Positions 25,397 to 35,190 of a DNA stretch of 64,000 bases are shown in pieces (position 1 is the first letter of the stretch; each line of letters begins with the position of its first letter). The notes beneath the pieces were generated by a model. The model was not told the DNA's origin. It was given only the letters and a program-made list of their open reading frames with translations, and ran no database searches. Made by a program: the position numbers and the translations under genes. Origin of the DNA: Ktedonobacteria bacterium brp13 (lineage in GTDB: Bacteria; Chloroflexota; Ktedonobacteria; Ktedonobacterales; Ktedonobacteraceae); assembly GCA_015099395.1 (NCBI GenBank), contig AP024096.1:5807485-5871484 (forward strand), written 5' to 3'.

Positions 25397-26221
25397 ATGA
25401 GTAGATCTATACCACAATATCCACCACATATGGATGCCGATCCAAACAGGCCTGGCCCTTCGTCTTCTGTCTATCGCAGCGCCATGCGAAAAGTGCCAGA
25501 AGTGACGGTTTACTTCTGGATTATTAAATTGTTGACTACTGCGATGGGCGAGGTGACCTCAGACTTCCTGGTCTCCCACATCGATCCGATCATCGCGGTG
25601 GCCCTTGGTGGCATTGGTCTGGCAATCGCACTGTTCCTGCAGTTCGCTGCGCGTCGCTATGTGCCGTGGATCTACTGGTTAACCGTCGTCATGGTTGCTA
25701 TATTCGGCACGATGGCTGCTGATGTGTTACATGTCGGATTGGGCATCCCATATCTGGTATCGAGCACATTCTTTGTGATCGCGCTGATCGTCATCTTTGT
25801 GGCCTGGTATGTGAGCGAGAAGACTCTGTCTATCCACAGTATCTATACTTTTCGACGCGAACTATTTTACTGGGCCACCGTCATGGCTACGTTCGCGCTC
25901 GGCACCGCCGCTGGAGATATGACCGCGATAACCATGGGCCAGGGCTACTTCTTCTCGGGTGTGATGTTTACCGTCTTGATCGCTCTGCCAGCGCTGGCCT
26001 ACTGGCTGTTGGGTCTGAACGAGATTATCGCCTTCTGGCTCTGCTATATCTTAACCAGGCCGATTGGTGCCTCGTTTTCGGACTGGCTGGGGAAGACACA
26101 CCAACAGGGTGGCTTTGGGCTGGGTACGGGCTGGGTCAGTCTGGTCCTGGCGATTTTTATCATCGGTTTCGTCCGCTATCTAACAGTTACTCTCAATAAA
26201 GCCAGGGCCGAACAACGGTAG
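25397..26221 (+). CDS. COG4705-type membrane protein
   Basis: The 274-residue protein has about eight hydrophobic helices and two homologous halves. It opens VPEVTVYFWIIKLLTTAMGEVTSDFLV, and the second half has FYWATVMATFALGTAAGDMTA. The repeated T-x-x-GE/D-x-x-(S/T)D pattern puts acidic residues inside the membrane. This is the COG4705 (uncharacterised membrane-anchored protein) pattern; transport is likely but unproven. The ATG at 25397 has AGGAG nine bases upstream, better than the GTG at 25391. The gene stands alone. Confidence 0.75.
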   Translation: MSRSIPQYPPHMDADPNRPGPSSSVYRSAMRKVPEVTVYFWIIKLLTTAMGEVTSDFLVSHIDPIIAVALGGIGLAIALFLQFAARRYVPWIYWLTVVMVAIFGTMAADVLHVGLGIPYLVSSTFFVIALIVIFVAWYVSEKTLSIHSIYTFRRELFYWATVMATFALGTAAGDMTAITMGQGYFFSGVMFTVLIALPALAYWLLGLNEIIAFWLCYILTRPIGASFSDWLGKTHQQGGFGLGTGWVSLVLAIFIIGFVRYLTVTLNKARAEQR

Positions 26222-26318
26222 ATTCCTTCAACGATCTGTTTTTCAGTGGCGTCAGGTTCTGCGTACACAATTTTTTTGCGCCTGGGTGAGATAGATGCGA
26301 TGGATAAGATGGATGGTG

Positions 26319-26819
26319 TCATGATCGAGTTCCTTTTTTGCTACTGGGTATTGCTGGCAGCGAGAGGCAGTGCGATACGTTTGATTGTTTGCGTCTTTTC
26401 CACCATGCAATCTTGCGGGGTCTCTGTACCCTTGCGTCTCGCATACGCTGATACGTTGCCTCGGAGATGGTTCTACTACACCATGCGGTCCCCTGTGCTC
26501 CGCCAATGATGCCCAGGATCATGCCGATGCCAAATCCTCCGCTTGCTGCAATGAGGGACGCAAGCGCACAGAGAATAGCAAGCACCCCGGTGAGTCGTGC
26601 ATACGTGGGGCAGAATAATTGCATACAACCCAGGGCACAGAGTACGGAACCGACAAGGATGCCGGTCCAGATGGTGTTACCTGGTACAAAGGCAAATTGT
26701 ATAAATGCAAGTGGTCCCCAAAGTATAAGTACACCAGAGCAGATAATCAGGAGCGAACCAGCCACTGGACGTTGCTGTGCCCACAAATCCAGGCGATATT
26801 TCAGACTAGTTACTGACAT
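26319..26819 (-). CDS. Four-TM membrane protein, DUF6114-like
   Basis: The start chosen is the ATG at 26819 (MSVTSLKYRLDLWAQQRPVAGSL), giving 166 residues. Four hydrophobic helices alternate with short loops: LLIICSGVLILWGPL, TIWTGILVGSVLCALGCMQLF, LTGVLAILCALASLIAASG and FGIGMILGIIGGAQGTAW. The N-terminal RRPxAGxxL-like pattern and size recall DUF6114 proteins of actinobacteria. The tail is basic (RPRKIAWWKRRKQ). Function unknown. It is convergent with the COG4705 gene, 97 bp apart. Confidence 0.6.
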   Translation of the reverse strand: MSVTSLKYRLDLWAQQRPVAGSLLIICSGVLILWGPLAFIQFAFVPGNTIWTGILVGSVLCALGCMQLFCPTYARLTGVLAILCALASLIAASGGFGIGMILGIIGGAQGTAWCSRTISEATYQRMRDARVQRPRKIAWWKRRKQSNVSHCLSLPAIPSSKKGTRS

Positions 26820-26958
26820 ATCCAACGTACAACATAGTATTGTATCCCTTCTCTGCATATGAATAGAAAAATAAAATAGGCTCTCTTTATTTGATCGTAG
26901 CTATCCTGATCAGCTTGAATATATACCAGTCAATACAAGCAAGGCCCATAGCTATGAA

Positions 26959-27003
26959 GAAGCGGGATGGCTAAAGGCGTATCGCCCTTAGCCATCCCGC
27001 TTC
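26959..27003. terminator. Strong hairpin downstream of the alkylsulfatase
   Basis: GAAGCGGGATGGCTAA pairs perfectly with TTAGCCATCCCGCTTC around a short stem-loop (AGGC/GCCC). It lies 36 bp past the stop of the minus-strand alkylsulfatase gene. Confidence 0.8.
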
Positions 27004-27038
27004 TCATGCAGAGGAGGTGTGCTATTGGTCCGGGTTCT

Positions 27039-28970
27039 TTATGGAGTTACAATCGCAAATGATTGTTCAAACGTATCCATGAGCGAGAGTAGCTCTTTGA
27101 ATTTGTTGCTATCCCCAGTGACTTTTATTGAAGAGAACGATATTTCCTGCTCGAAGGTGGTGGCTCCCATGTTGATGGCGTCCAAAATGGCTTTGGTCAT
27201 GGTGAGTGTCACATCTGGCTGCGCAAATTGTTTGCGTGGCGTATAGGTCAGGACACAATTGTCGAGCAATACTGCATATTCTTGATCGATGTCTGTAAAG
27301 ATACAGTTGAGTTTGATCGTTTTCCCTTGCGCCTTCGGACCATTGAGTCGTACTCCCAGGTAGTCAAAGAACATATCCAGGGTCATCGCTTTAATGACAT
27401 CTGGACTATCTGTTCTTATACCTGGCATGGCTGGAATACCGTTGCGTAGCTCAGAGGCACCCGTCAGATACTCATTGCGCCAGGTCGGGTTCTCGGTCTG
27501 GTAGCCCAACTGTTCGAGGGCATCGGCCTGCAATTGACGTGCTTGCTGGTTATCCGGCTGAGCAAAGACAACATGGTTGACGACCTGCGCGACCCAGCGG
27601 TAGTCGCCGGCTGCAAATGCTTCGCGTGCCTTTTGCAGGACTGCCTCTGGACCACCCATGTATTCGACATACTTTTTGGCGGCAGCTTCTGGTGGCAGTG
27701 GATGCAGGTCAGCAGGATTTGAACTGTAGAAGCCTAAGTATTTCTGGTATACGGCTTTGGCATTATGATTGATGCTGCCATAGTAGTCGCGATTATACCA
27801 GACAGTGGCCAGACTCTCAGGCAACTGTAGCATTTCAGCTACTTCTAGCATTGTGTAGCCTTTGTTCATGAGATTCAATGTTTGATCGTGGATGTACTTG
27901 TAGAGATCACGTTGTTTCGTCAAAAATGTCTGGATGTTTTGTTGTCCCCAGGTAGGCCAATGATGTTGTGCAAAAACGACTTTGGCGCGGTCGCCAAAGT
28001 TTTCGAGGGCCTCATTAATCGTTTTCCACCAGGCGACTGGATCGCGCACTTCCGCGCCACGTAACGTATAGAGGTTATGGAGATTGTGGGTCATGTCTTC
28101 CGCGGCACACAGGGCTTTGAACTGAGGAAAGTAGATCAGCATTTCAGAGGGGGCTTCGGTATTCATCGCCAACTGGAAGACCATCTCGACACCATCAATG
28201 CTTCTCTGCGCATCTGTTTTGTTTATAGTATCGGTAGGGGGGATAAGGGTCACGCTACCAGCAGAGATTGTTTTGCCCAGGCCAGCGTCGACCTGTCCTC
28301 GTGCGTTTTTTGACAGTATGGCTCCATACATATAGAAGGCTCGTCGACTCATTGCATTGCCTGCCAGCACATTCTCGCTGACTGCATATTCCATAAACCC
28401 CTTTGGTGCCAGGATCTGTACTTTGCCTGTCTGTACGTCGGCTTCTGAAACGACACCTTTGACACCACCATAGTGATCGGTATGACTGTGCGTGTAGATT
28501 ACTGCATGCACGGGCTTTCTGGGGAAGTGCTGATAGTATAAAGCGAGACCAGCCCGGGCCGTTTCACTACAGAGCAGGGGGTCAATGATAATTAAGCCTG
28601 TATTGCCTTCGATAATAGTCATATTCGAGAGATCAAAGCCGCGAATCTGATAGATGTGTTCGGTAACCTGAAATAGTCCATGCGTAAGATTGAGTTGCGC
28701 CTGCCGCCACAGGCTGGGATTGACGGTGGCTGGTGCGGTGTCAGATGAAAGGAAGCGATAGACATCTAAATCCCAGACAACCTGCCCCTGCTCATTCTTG
28801 ATAATAGGATCTGAGAGGGTCGCAATGAACCCTTTTTTGGCATTCTCAAAGTCCTCTTTTTGAGAAAAAGGGAGCGTTGTGAGTAGACTGGCGTTGCTGG
28901 ACTGCGTCTTCGTTGAGGCATCTTTTACTTGAGATCCTGTTTGCTGAGTGGTCTGGGAAGGCTTATTCAT
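27039..28970 (-). CDS. Alkyl sulfatase of the SdsA1/BDS1 type
   Basis: From the ATG at 28970 the protein has 643 residues in the family's domain order. A metallo-beta-lactamase domain comes first, with THSHTDHYGG binding two zinc ions. The alkylsulfatase dimerisation domain follows (AGDYRWVAQVVNHVVFAQPDN, ALEQLGYQTENPTWRNEYLTGASELRNG), then a C-terminal SCP2-like lipid-binding domain (IKLNCIFTDIDQEYAVLLDNCVLTYTPRK). These enzymes release sulfate from linear alkyl sulfates such as dodecyl sulfate. No signal peptide is visible, so it acts in the cytoplasm. It is the third MBL-fold enzyme in the window, but it lies on its own transcription unit. Confidence 0.92.
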   Translation of the reverse strand: MNKPSQTTQQTGSQVKDASTKTQSSNASLLTTLPFSQKEDFENAKKGFIATLSDPIIKNEQGQVVWDLDVYRFLSSDTAPATVNPSLWRQAQLNLTHGLFQVTEHIYQIRGFDLSNMTIIEGNTGLIIIDPLLCSETARAGLALYYQHFPRKPVHAVIYTHSHTDHYGGVKGVVSEADVQTGKVQILAPKGFMEYAVSENVLAGNAMSRRAFYMYGAILSKNARGQVDAGLGKTISAGSVTLIPPTDTINKTDAQRSIDGVEMVFQLAMNTEAPSEMLIYFPQFKALCAAEDMTHNLHNLYTLRGAEVRDPVAWWKTINEALENFGDRAKVVFAQHHWPTWGQQNIQTFLTKQRDLYKYIHDQTLNLMNKGYTMLEVAEMLQLPESLATVWYNRDYYGSINHNAKAVYQKYLGFYSSNPADLHPLPPEAAAKKYVEYMGGPEAVLQKAREAFAAGDYRWVAQVVNHVVFAQPDNQQARQLQADALEQLGYQTENPTWRNEYLTGASELRNGIPAMPGIRTDSPDVIKAMTLDMFFDYLGVRLNGPKAQGKTIKLNCIFTDIDQEYAVLLDNCVLTYTPRKQFAQPDVTLTMTKAILDAINMGATTFEQEISFSSIKVTGDSNKFKELLSLMDTFEQSFAIVTP

Positions 28971-29159
28971 ATGGGTGGCCCTTTCTCTCCGAGCTACTAT
29001 AGATGTTATGTATGTCCTTTCACACAAAACTACCTATCAGGTATACCTCAAGCAGCTTCACGTGTCTTCCCCCAAAGGAATGAATCTTCTGGAGCGAGAA
29101 GCATGGCGTTTCTTTATCTTCGTGAGAGATACTGCATACTATGCAGGAAATGCAGCTTA

Positions 29160-30170
29160 AGCCTCCCTCTCTTCTGAAAATGGCGTTTTCATCCTGGGTG
29201 GTGAACCTTTTTCATGATGGTCTTTGAGGCTCACCGGGATATGCAAAAAAAACCTACACTGGTGAGCCTCAAAGAGGGGAATACATGCTAAAATACATTA
29301 TTATATATAAAGCATATATTAAACTCATATATCACTATCACCTGGAAACTCGCCAAAAACTCGTCCCCCTCTTCAATGGGGGAGAGCCACAGTAGTCGGC
29401 GAAATTGGGAAAAGAAAAACGACAATTGCTCTTCAAAATAGGTAATGTCGCTAAAGCCTCCCTCTTTGAGGGAGGACAGCCGCGCTTAGCGGCAGGAGAG
29501 AGTAAAACGTTAGCAATGCCCTGTAATCCTCGATTATAGACCATAGAGACTAAAGTACTATTTAGCGTAGAATGATAGTGATCAGCATAAGTGAAGGATA
29601 GCTCCCCCCGATAGCTAAAGCTATCTCCCCCCTCAAAGAGGGGGACAAGGTTTTTTAGCATCTTTACAGGCGATAGTGAACATTATTGACAAGCGGACGT
29701 GATGCGTTCGTCATGGTATCCCATCTGTCTGCATTGGCCTGCGATGAGATTTCATGGCCTATCCCACAAAAAACCTATACCGGTGAGCCTCTTTGAGGGG
29801 GAAAGCAGCGATAGCGGTAGATAGGAGTAGAATGCTAGCAATGCCCTGTAATCCTCGATTACCAACTATGAAGATAAGAGTGATAGATAGTATATAATCG
29901 AGGTTAATAGCGTATTTCGAGAATCTACTCCCCCTGTCGCTGCGGCGACATCCCCCCTCAAAGAGGGAGGCAGGAGTTTTAGCATCTCTACAGGCGATAG
30001 TGAGCTTAAGCTTCATGGGCGATGCTGCATGCTATCCAGGAAATGAAGATTGTGCGCCTTAAGCCCCCATCTTTGACCTCAAAGACCTTCATGAAAAGGG
30101 TTCACCACCCAGGATGCAAACGCTGTTTTCCAGAAGAGAGGGGGACAAGTGTTAGCGACATTTTATGTTT
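29160..30170. repeat. Repeat cluster with hybrid and B-type palindromes
   Basis: From left to right: the GGTGGTGAACC...GGTGAGCCTC segment (29160-29280); a hybrid element (29456-29645) with a B-type left arm (GCCTCCCTC...TTAGCGGCAG) and an A-type right arm (CCGATAGCTAAAGCTATC); B copy 2 (29787-29971); and another GGTTCACC segment with GAGAGGGGGACAAG (30070-30150). No gene is supported from 28971 to 30506. Confidence 0.7.
29787..29971. repeat. Palindromic repeat family B, copy 2
   Basis: Homologous to 11459-11649 in the same orientation: TGTAATCCTCGATTA, then AGTATATAATCGAGG, then GTCGCTGCGGCGAC in the right arm. The left arm is degenerate (GAAAGCAGCGATAGCGG). Confidence 0.75.
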
Positions 30171-30506
30171 TTGTGAACAGTCTCTTTTGCTTTACAAAGT
30201 CTGTTGCTGAGCTTTGTCTCAGCCCTCTTGTATATTTTGATAAAAGGCCTTTGGATTGTTGGCAAGCGCAGCTTTGATCTCGTGGCCGGGTTTGTCTGCG
30301 AATACCTCCTCATGATTATTGCGAATGCCTGCAATATCCTGGAACGAATGGTCAAGGAATGGAGACAGGGATCACGGTTCTTCAGCTTCAACCGATCTCT
30401 GTACACAACGTTATTGCACAGCAATAGATATATAGTCTTGAAATTGGCCTACAATAATACTATAGTATATTTGTAGCTATCGTAGTAATAGATGAGGAGA
30501 GCGTAC

Positions 30507-30968
30507 ATGAGCACCCGCGAAACTGAGCACACTTCTTCTCAAGAGCGTAGTGTGCGCATTATAAAACCCAATCAGTTCGATAGTAATACGGCACAAACGG
30601 AGGGCATGAAGCGTGCTGCTGCGATCTCTCACGATCTTGCAGGTGCTGACAAGATATGGGCGGGTCTGACTACCGTGGATGGTCATACGGCGACGGGCAA
30701 ACATCATCACGGTGAATTGGAAACGATCATTTATGTGAAATCTGGCAGTATCAAAATGCAGTGGGGTGATAACCTGGAGTTCGCTGCCGATGCGGAGGCC
30801 GGGGATTTCGTCTATGTACCGCCTTTTATTCCACACAAGGAGATTAATGCGGGTAGCGTCGTTTCGGAATGGGTCATCGTGCGCAATGGAAGAGATCCGA
30901 TCGTCGTAAACCTGGAGCCCGCCAATCCGGCCGAACAGCAGGCCACTGATACCATTCACGGCCACTAG
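30507..30968 (+). CDS. Single-domain cupin
   Basis: From the ATG at 30507 (GGAGAG upstream) there are 153 residues forming one cupin beta-barrel. Motif 1 is GKHHHGELETIIYVKSG, with the His and Glu metal ligands, and motif 2 is AGDFVYVPPFIPHKEIN, with the final His. A divalent metal is therefore expected. Family members are isomerases, dioxygenases or sensors; the N-terminal TMKRAAAISHDLAGADKIWAGLTTV-like region (here EGMKRAAAISHDL) is common in unassigned cupins. It lies 66 bp upstream of a sensor kinase gene on the same strand. Confidence 0.85.
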   Translation: MSTRETEHTSSQERSVRIIKPNQFDSNTAQTEGMKRAAAISHDLAGADKIWAGLTTVDGHTATGKHHHGELETIIYVKSGSIKMQWGDNLEFAADAEAGDFVYVPPFIPHKEINAGSVVSEWVIVRNGRDPIVVNLEPANPAEQQATDTIHGH

Positions 30969-31034
30969 CTGATAACGAGCGAGCATAAAAAAGGAGCGTA
31001 GATCCATTTTTGTGGAGAAGGAAGTGATACTATA

Positions 31035-32912
31035 ATGCCCAATGCAGGGGATCACTCAGGCGCAGGTTCGTTCCAGCCGCAAGGAAGCGATCCTGCTGTT
31101 CCAGTGAATACAGGAGCCATCTCCTCACCAACAGACACACCCTCATGCCTGGCAGATCGTTTTGAAGCGATCATGGCTGAGATGGCGGAAGGTATCATTA
31201 TCACCGATATGGAAGGCCAGGTCCAGTGGGTGAATAAGGCGGCGCTCAGGCTGCTAAAAGTATCGGGCACGCAGGTAGTACGAGGTATATCCTTTGGGCA
31301 ACTGTTTTACGCATGTGAGACCTATGATCTCAGCTATCGCTCCGTTGTGCCCGGCATCAATCAGAAAGACATGCCAGGACTGTTACACGCGACGCCTTTC
31401 AGGCAAACGATGCTGTGCTGTTTCCCTTCTGGTAGTACCATCTGTCTGGATGCCGTGTATACCCTCCTGAAGGATCAGCAGGATCAGCAGTCAGTTGGAG
31501 TTATCTGCCACCTCCATGATCTTACAGATTTTTATCTAACCCATGTCAACGCCTCTCAGAGCAATGCAGCACTGCTATCATTGATCAACGCTATCGCCCA
31601 TCTCCGTGATCTGCTCACTGCCCCGCTACCAGGAGAGGTCCTTGCCCTACCGCCTTCCGTACACCTTATCGGGCAACACCTGGCTGACTTAATTCGGAAT
31701 CTGCTCGGAGGGCAATCTACCTTTCTTTACTCGCTGGGAGCTCATGATCGGCTGATCTACTATATAGCTTTGAGTGGTCTGACACCAGAACAGGCTGCAC
31801 TGCGCTGGGAAAATAGTGGACGCTACGGGATAGAGAGCTTGCTCGATCAGGAGTTGATTGCGCAGTTGTATGCGCATAAGCAGGTCCTCGTTGATCGTGA
31901 GCATATGCGTCTCCCATTTCTGCCCTCTATTGACCCCTCGGCAGAAAACTTCTGCTACTCGGCAGAAAACTTCTGCTGGACGCCCCTGTTCGTAAAACAA
32001 GAGCTTGCAGGGATGTTTGTGGTAGGCAGAGATCGTCCGTATACTGCTGAAGAGAGCGAGTTAGTACAGGCGGTGGCAGCCCTGGCGACCATGATGATCG
32101 AGTATGTTGGGCCATTCGCCTCGGGGAACCAGGCAAAGGGTGTGCAGCTGGTCTCGCAAGCAACGGACCAGATCATCGATTCATTTTTAACCCTGGCAAG
32201 TCACGAGCTGAAAACGCCTCTGACCACCATCAAGGGCAATATTCAATTAGCACTGCGGCGCTTAGCGAAACTGAGAGACCAGGCCGGGACGCCATGTGAG
32301 GCTGTGTATCCAAGCATAGAGCAGGTGCTGGAGTCGCTGGAAGCCGCCAACGCCAGTGCACGCACCCAGGAACGTATCATCAGAAACCTGATCGATGATA
32401 CACAGATCCAGACAAACACCCTGGAACTCCATCTCCAACACTGTGCGTTAGCCGCGCTCGTCCGAGAAACAGTCGCCCAGTACCAGAAGCACTATCCCGA
32501 GCGACAGATAACGCTCCTGCTCCCCTCACAAGAGCTCTGGGTGACGGTCGATAGCAGGCGCATCCAACAGGTCGTGCAGGCCTATCTTATCAACGCCTAC
32601 TACCAGTCGCCAGCCAATCACCCTATCATCGTGCGACTCCGTAGTGAAGGAGGGCAAGCCTACCTGAGCATTCACGATGAAGGACCGGGCATCGCGCTAG
32701 AAGAACAAGAACATATCTGGGAGCGCCTCTATCGTGCCCGGGACGCATCTCCACAGAGTACGCTTGATGTAAGCATGGGTATGGATTTCTATCTGTGCCG
32801 CATATTGATTGAACGCCATCACGGCGGGGTGGGAGTTGAGAGCATCCCTGGTCGCGGCACGATCTTCTGGTTCTCGTTACCACTGGTTCAGGACGACAGC
32901 GAGGGAAAGTAA
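31035..32912 (+). CDS. Cytoplasmic sensor histidine kinase (PAS-GAF-HisKA-HATPase)
   Basis: The 625-residue protein has no membrane helix. A PAS domain (about 45-170: FEAIMAEMAEGIIITDMEGQVQWVNKAAL) is followed by a GAF-like domain (about 200-360). The HisKA helix LASHELKTPLTTIKGNIQLAL carries the phosphorylated His, and the HATPase_c domain has DEGPGIALEEQEHIWERLYRA and GRGTIFWFSLPL. The N box is VVQAYLINAYYQSP, with the Asn present. Inside the GAF part a direct repeat (SAENFCYSAENFCW) comes from a 15-bp duplication near 31938-31975. No response regulator is adjacent, so it is an orphan kinase. Confidence 0.92.
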   Translation: MPNAGDHSGAGSFQPQGSDPAVPVNTGAISSPTDTPSCLADRFEAIMAEMAEGIIITDMEGQVQWVNKAALRLLKVSGTQVVRGISFGQLFYACETYDLSYRSVVPGINQKDMPGLLHATPFRQTMLCCFPSGSTICLDAVYTLLKDQQDQQSVGVICHLHDLTDFYLTHVNASQSNAALLSLINAIAHLRDLLTAPLPGEVLALPPSVHLIGQHLADLIRNLLGGQSTFLYSLGAHDRLIYYIALSGLTPEQAALRWENSGRYGIESLLDQELIAQLYAHKQVLVDREHMRLPFLPSIDPSAENFCYSAENFCWTPLFVKQELAGMFVVGRDRPYTAEESELVQAVAALATMMIEYVGPFASGNQAKGVQLVSQATDQIIDSFLTLASHELKTPLTTIKGNIQLALRRLAKLRDQAGTPCEAVYPSIEQVLESLEAANASARTQERIIRNLIDDTQIQTNTLELHLQHCALAALVRETVAQYQKHYPERQITLLLPSQELWVTVDSRRIQQVVQAYLINAYYQSPANHPIIVRLRSEGGQAYLSIHDEGPGIALEEQEHIWERLYRARDASPQSTLDVSMGMDFYLCRILIERHHGGVGVESIPGRGTIFWFSLPLVQDDSEGK

Positions 32913-33275
32913 ATACTGACTTCTACGGCTGTAGTTACCACTAGCCATTGGCTACTCCTGTACTCATCATCTTCCTTATTTCATGCATATCATTATACGT
33001 ATGAAATAAATCAGGCTACAGAAAAATACTATGAAGTCATATAAATTGGTATAATTCATAAAAGGCTCTATCTACTTACAACAACAAGTGGGTCCAATAT
33101 TGTGTTGCCAGGTATGGGAAGTATCTATGAGCGGATTCTCCGGCAAAGTTTATCTTATTCAATCCAAGCAGCTATATATGTATATAAGTTATACTATAGT
33201 TTAGTAACTTCTATACCTTCATTATTCTCCTGAGATGAAAGAAGTTTTTCAATACAATGAAAGAGAGTAATAGGC
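32913..33275. other. AT-rich intergenic region
   Basis: No gene or clear repeat is seen. The AT-rich last 100 bp (TATATAAGTTATACTATAGT) probably hold the promoter of the HNH gene. Confidence 0.4.
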
Positions 33276-34268
33276 ATGCTCCAAAAGCCAGTTGATTCTA
33301 TTCTTTCTTTATCACATCAGCAAATTGTAGAGCAGCTACAAGCAATAGCTTCACGGCATCTGCCCGTGTCGGGCAATCAAGTCTCATTCAATGGTGTCGA
33401 AACAATGCTATGCTATGGTCTCTTTTATATTCTCAATCCTCATCGTTATGGTGGCCGTAATATCGACAAGCTTCCCAAAGACGCGAAAAAGCTTGCCGAC
33501 TTCTTCGGTCGTCCGTATGGCTCAATTACTAATAAAATGTTGAATCTAGATGGATCACGTCTCCATAGCGCAAAAGCTGAACCACAGCTCTTTGCCGCTC
33601 TGGCAGAAGATTCAACGCTTTATCCCATCATCTACAAAGATATTTTCACCATTGCACGTACCCTTGATATTGGCGATGAGAGGTTGCCTGACTTTTTGGG
33701 CTATTTCAAAAATCAGGCAGAGTTTGCAGATCTTGCTGGTCAGGATGATCTTCCAGCTACTACTGGGTTACTGCTTGGGGATGCAGAAAATGAAATGAAA
33801 GAGCTTGAGAAAACATTTGATCTGGACGAAAGACAGACAGAAAAGCTTGCCTTGCATAAGGTTCGGCTGGCTCAGCATCGGTTCGCTGTACATGTGTTAG
33901 AGAATTGTGGTCGTATATGTGTCTTTTGTGGCTTTGAGCCCCGTTCGCTACCGCAAAATAGCGGGTTGCTGAGAGCCTCGCATATAAAACCATGGGCAGC
34001 TTCAACTCATAAAGAACGTGTCGATGTACAAAACGGGCTAGCTGCGTGTCCCATTCACGATGCTGCCTTTGATCAAGGGTATCTTACGGTGGATAGCGAC
34101 TATCATATCCATCGTGCCATTGTCTTGTCGAATAGTCTGGCTCATGACCGTCGGTCGAGCATTTATTTTGATGAATTGCTGTATGCGACATTGAGGCTCC
34201 CTGCGAACGCGGAAAAGCCTCATCCCACCTATCTGGCGTACCACCGTGAACATATCTTTATAAAATAG
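33276..34268 (+). CDS. HNH endonuclease family protein
   Basis: The 330-residue protein has an N-terminal helical part (residues 1-190), with NPHRYGGRNIDKLPKDAKKLADFFGRPYGSITNKMLNLDGSR. That part recurs in stand-alone HNH proteins of filamentous bacteria and may read target DNA. The C-terminal HNH nuclease has CVFCG for zinc, LRASHIKPWAAS with the catalytic His, and NGLAACPIHDAAFDQGYL. The motif order matches restriction-type HNH enzymes. No methyltransferase partner is adjacent, so modified-DNA targeting or a housekeeping role is possible. Confidence 0.82.
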   Translation: MLQKPVDSILSLSHQQIVEQLQAIASRHLPVSGNQVSFNGVETMLCYGLFYILNPHRYGGRNIDKLPKDAKKLADFFGRPYGSITNKMLNLDGSRLHSAKAEPQLFAALAEDSTLYPIIYKDIFTIARTLDIGDERLPDFLGYFKNQAEFADLAGQDDLPATTGLLLGDAENEMKELEKTFDLDERQTEKLALHKVRLAQHRFAVHVLENCGRICVFCGFEPRSLPQNSGLLRASHIKPWAASTHKERVDVQNGLAACPIHDAAFDQGYLTVDSDYHIHRAIVLSNSLAHDRRSSIYFDELLYATLRLPANAEKPHPTYLAYHREHIFIK

Positions 34269-34315
34269 ATGATTGTGAATATATGGACCCTCTGGATGTC
34301 GAAGTGCTAGAGTGC

Positions 34316-34963
34316 TCAGAGTTGGCGGTCTTCTATTTCCCAGATGTGGTCGATGACATGCCATGTGATGCGCCGGAGGGCATAGGCGGCAGGCCAGCCA
34401 TTTCCTGCTGTCAACGCTGAGCCGTCGGAGGGCTTGCTCAGGACGTCGGCGATCTCCTCGTGTAGTGCGCTGCGGGCGATCAGATCGTCGCTGGTGAATG
34501 GCTTCTGCCTCACTCCGATCTTGTGTGCGTAGACTCGCTCGACCTCGATGACGTGGCGTGTTATCTCGTCGCGTTCCCGACCTCCGCCGCGTGGTCCTTT
34601 ACGTAGCGTAGGCTGCGCGGCTGCGCTTACCTCATCCATGATCTCCCAGGCGGCGCGCAGGAGCGCAACACCGCGCTCGGCTGTGGCTGCGTCGCTGGGC
34701 TGCCTGTCGGCGGCAACGATGATCGCGGGGGCACCAAAACTGGTCGTCGCATCGCCAGGGACACGTTCGACGATAGCCGGAGTACCAGGTTCGAACGTGA
34801 AACCAGCGCGCTGTGCAATGCTGCGATAGCGTGGAGCGGTGTCAACCAGTGCCTGCACAGCTTCGGTCTCAGTCTTAGCGGAACGGCACCAGCCAGGCCA
34901 TTGTAATGAACAGGCGAAGGTCTTTTTCTCGCCCACTTCCAGATAGATAGCGTGTATGCTCAT
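34316..34963 (-). CDS. DinB-like protein of unknown function
   Basis: From MSIHAIYLE at 34963 there are 215 residues. The N-terminal 60 look like a HicB-type beta-alpha unit (ACSLQWPGWCRSAKTETEAVQALVDTAPRY). The remainder is helical, with ITRHVIEVERVYAHKIG and a late RITWHVIDHIWEIEDR, where spaced His residues resemble the metal site of DinB/YfiT proteins. It converges on the HNH gene with 47 bp between the stops. The base composition is more GC-rich than the neighbours, which could mean recent transfer. Confidence 0.6.
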   Translation of the reverse strand: MSIHAIYLEVGEKKTFACSLQWPGWCRSAKTETEAVQALVDTAPRYRSIAQRAGFTFEPGTPAIVERVPGDATTSFGAPAIIVAADRQPSDAATAERGVALLRAAWEIMDEVSAAAQPTLRKGPRGGGRERDEITRHVIEVERVYAHKIGVRQKPFTSDDLIARSALHEEIADVLSKPSDGSALTAGNGWPAAYALRRITWHVIDHIWEIEDRQL

Positions 34964-35190
34964 TTTCCCTCTCATGCTTTCCTACTCAAAGATACAGAAC
35001 GAACATCTATAGTGTATGACGAATGTAGGAAAAATACGGTCCTCTATTGCACGCGATTGTACGCGTAATGCTATCTGGCTGTTTGAAGACTTCAGTGGAG
35101 GGTTGTGTGGTAGGAAAAGGGATAGGGACAAGCGTGCCTTATCCTGTATGCTGTCCCTTTTCCTCTGTAGATAGATTGTATTGTGTCGAT

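Noticed and set aside
30204..30476. 90-codon plus-strand frame and its antisense
   Set aside because: Both overlap AT-rich repeat-flanking DNA; no ribosome site and no recognisable family.
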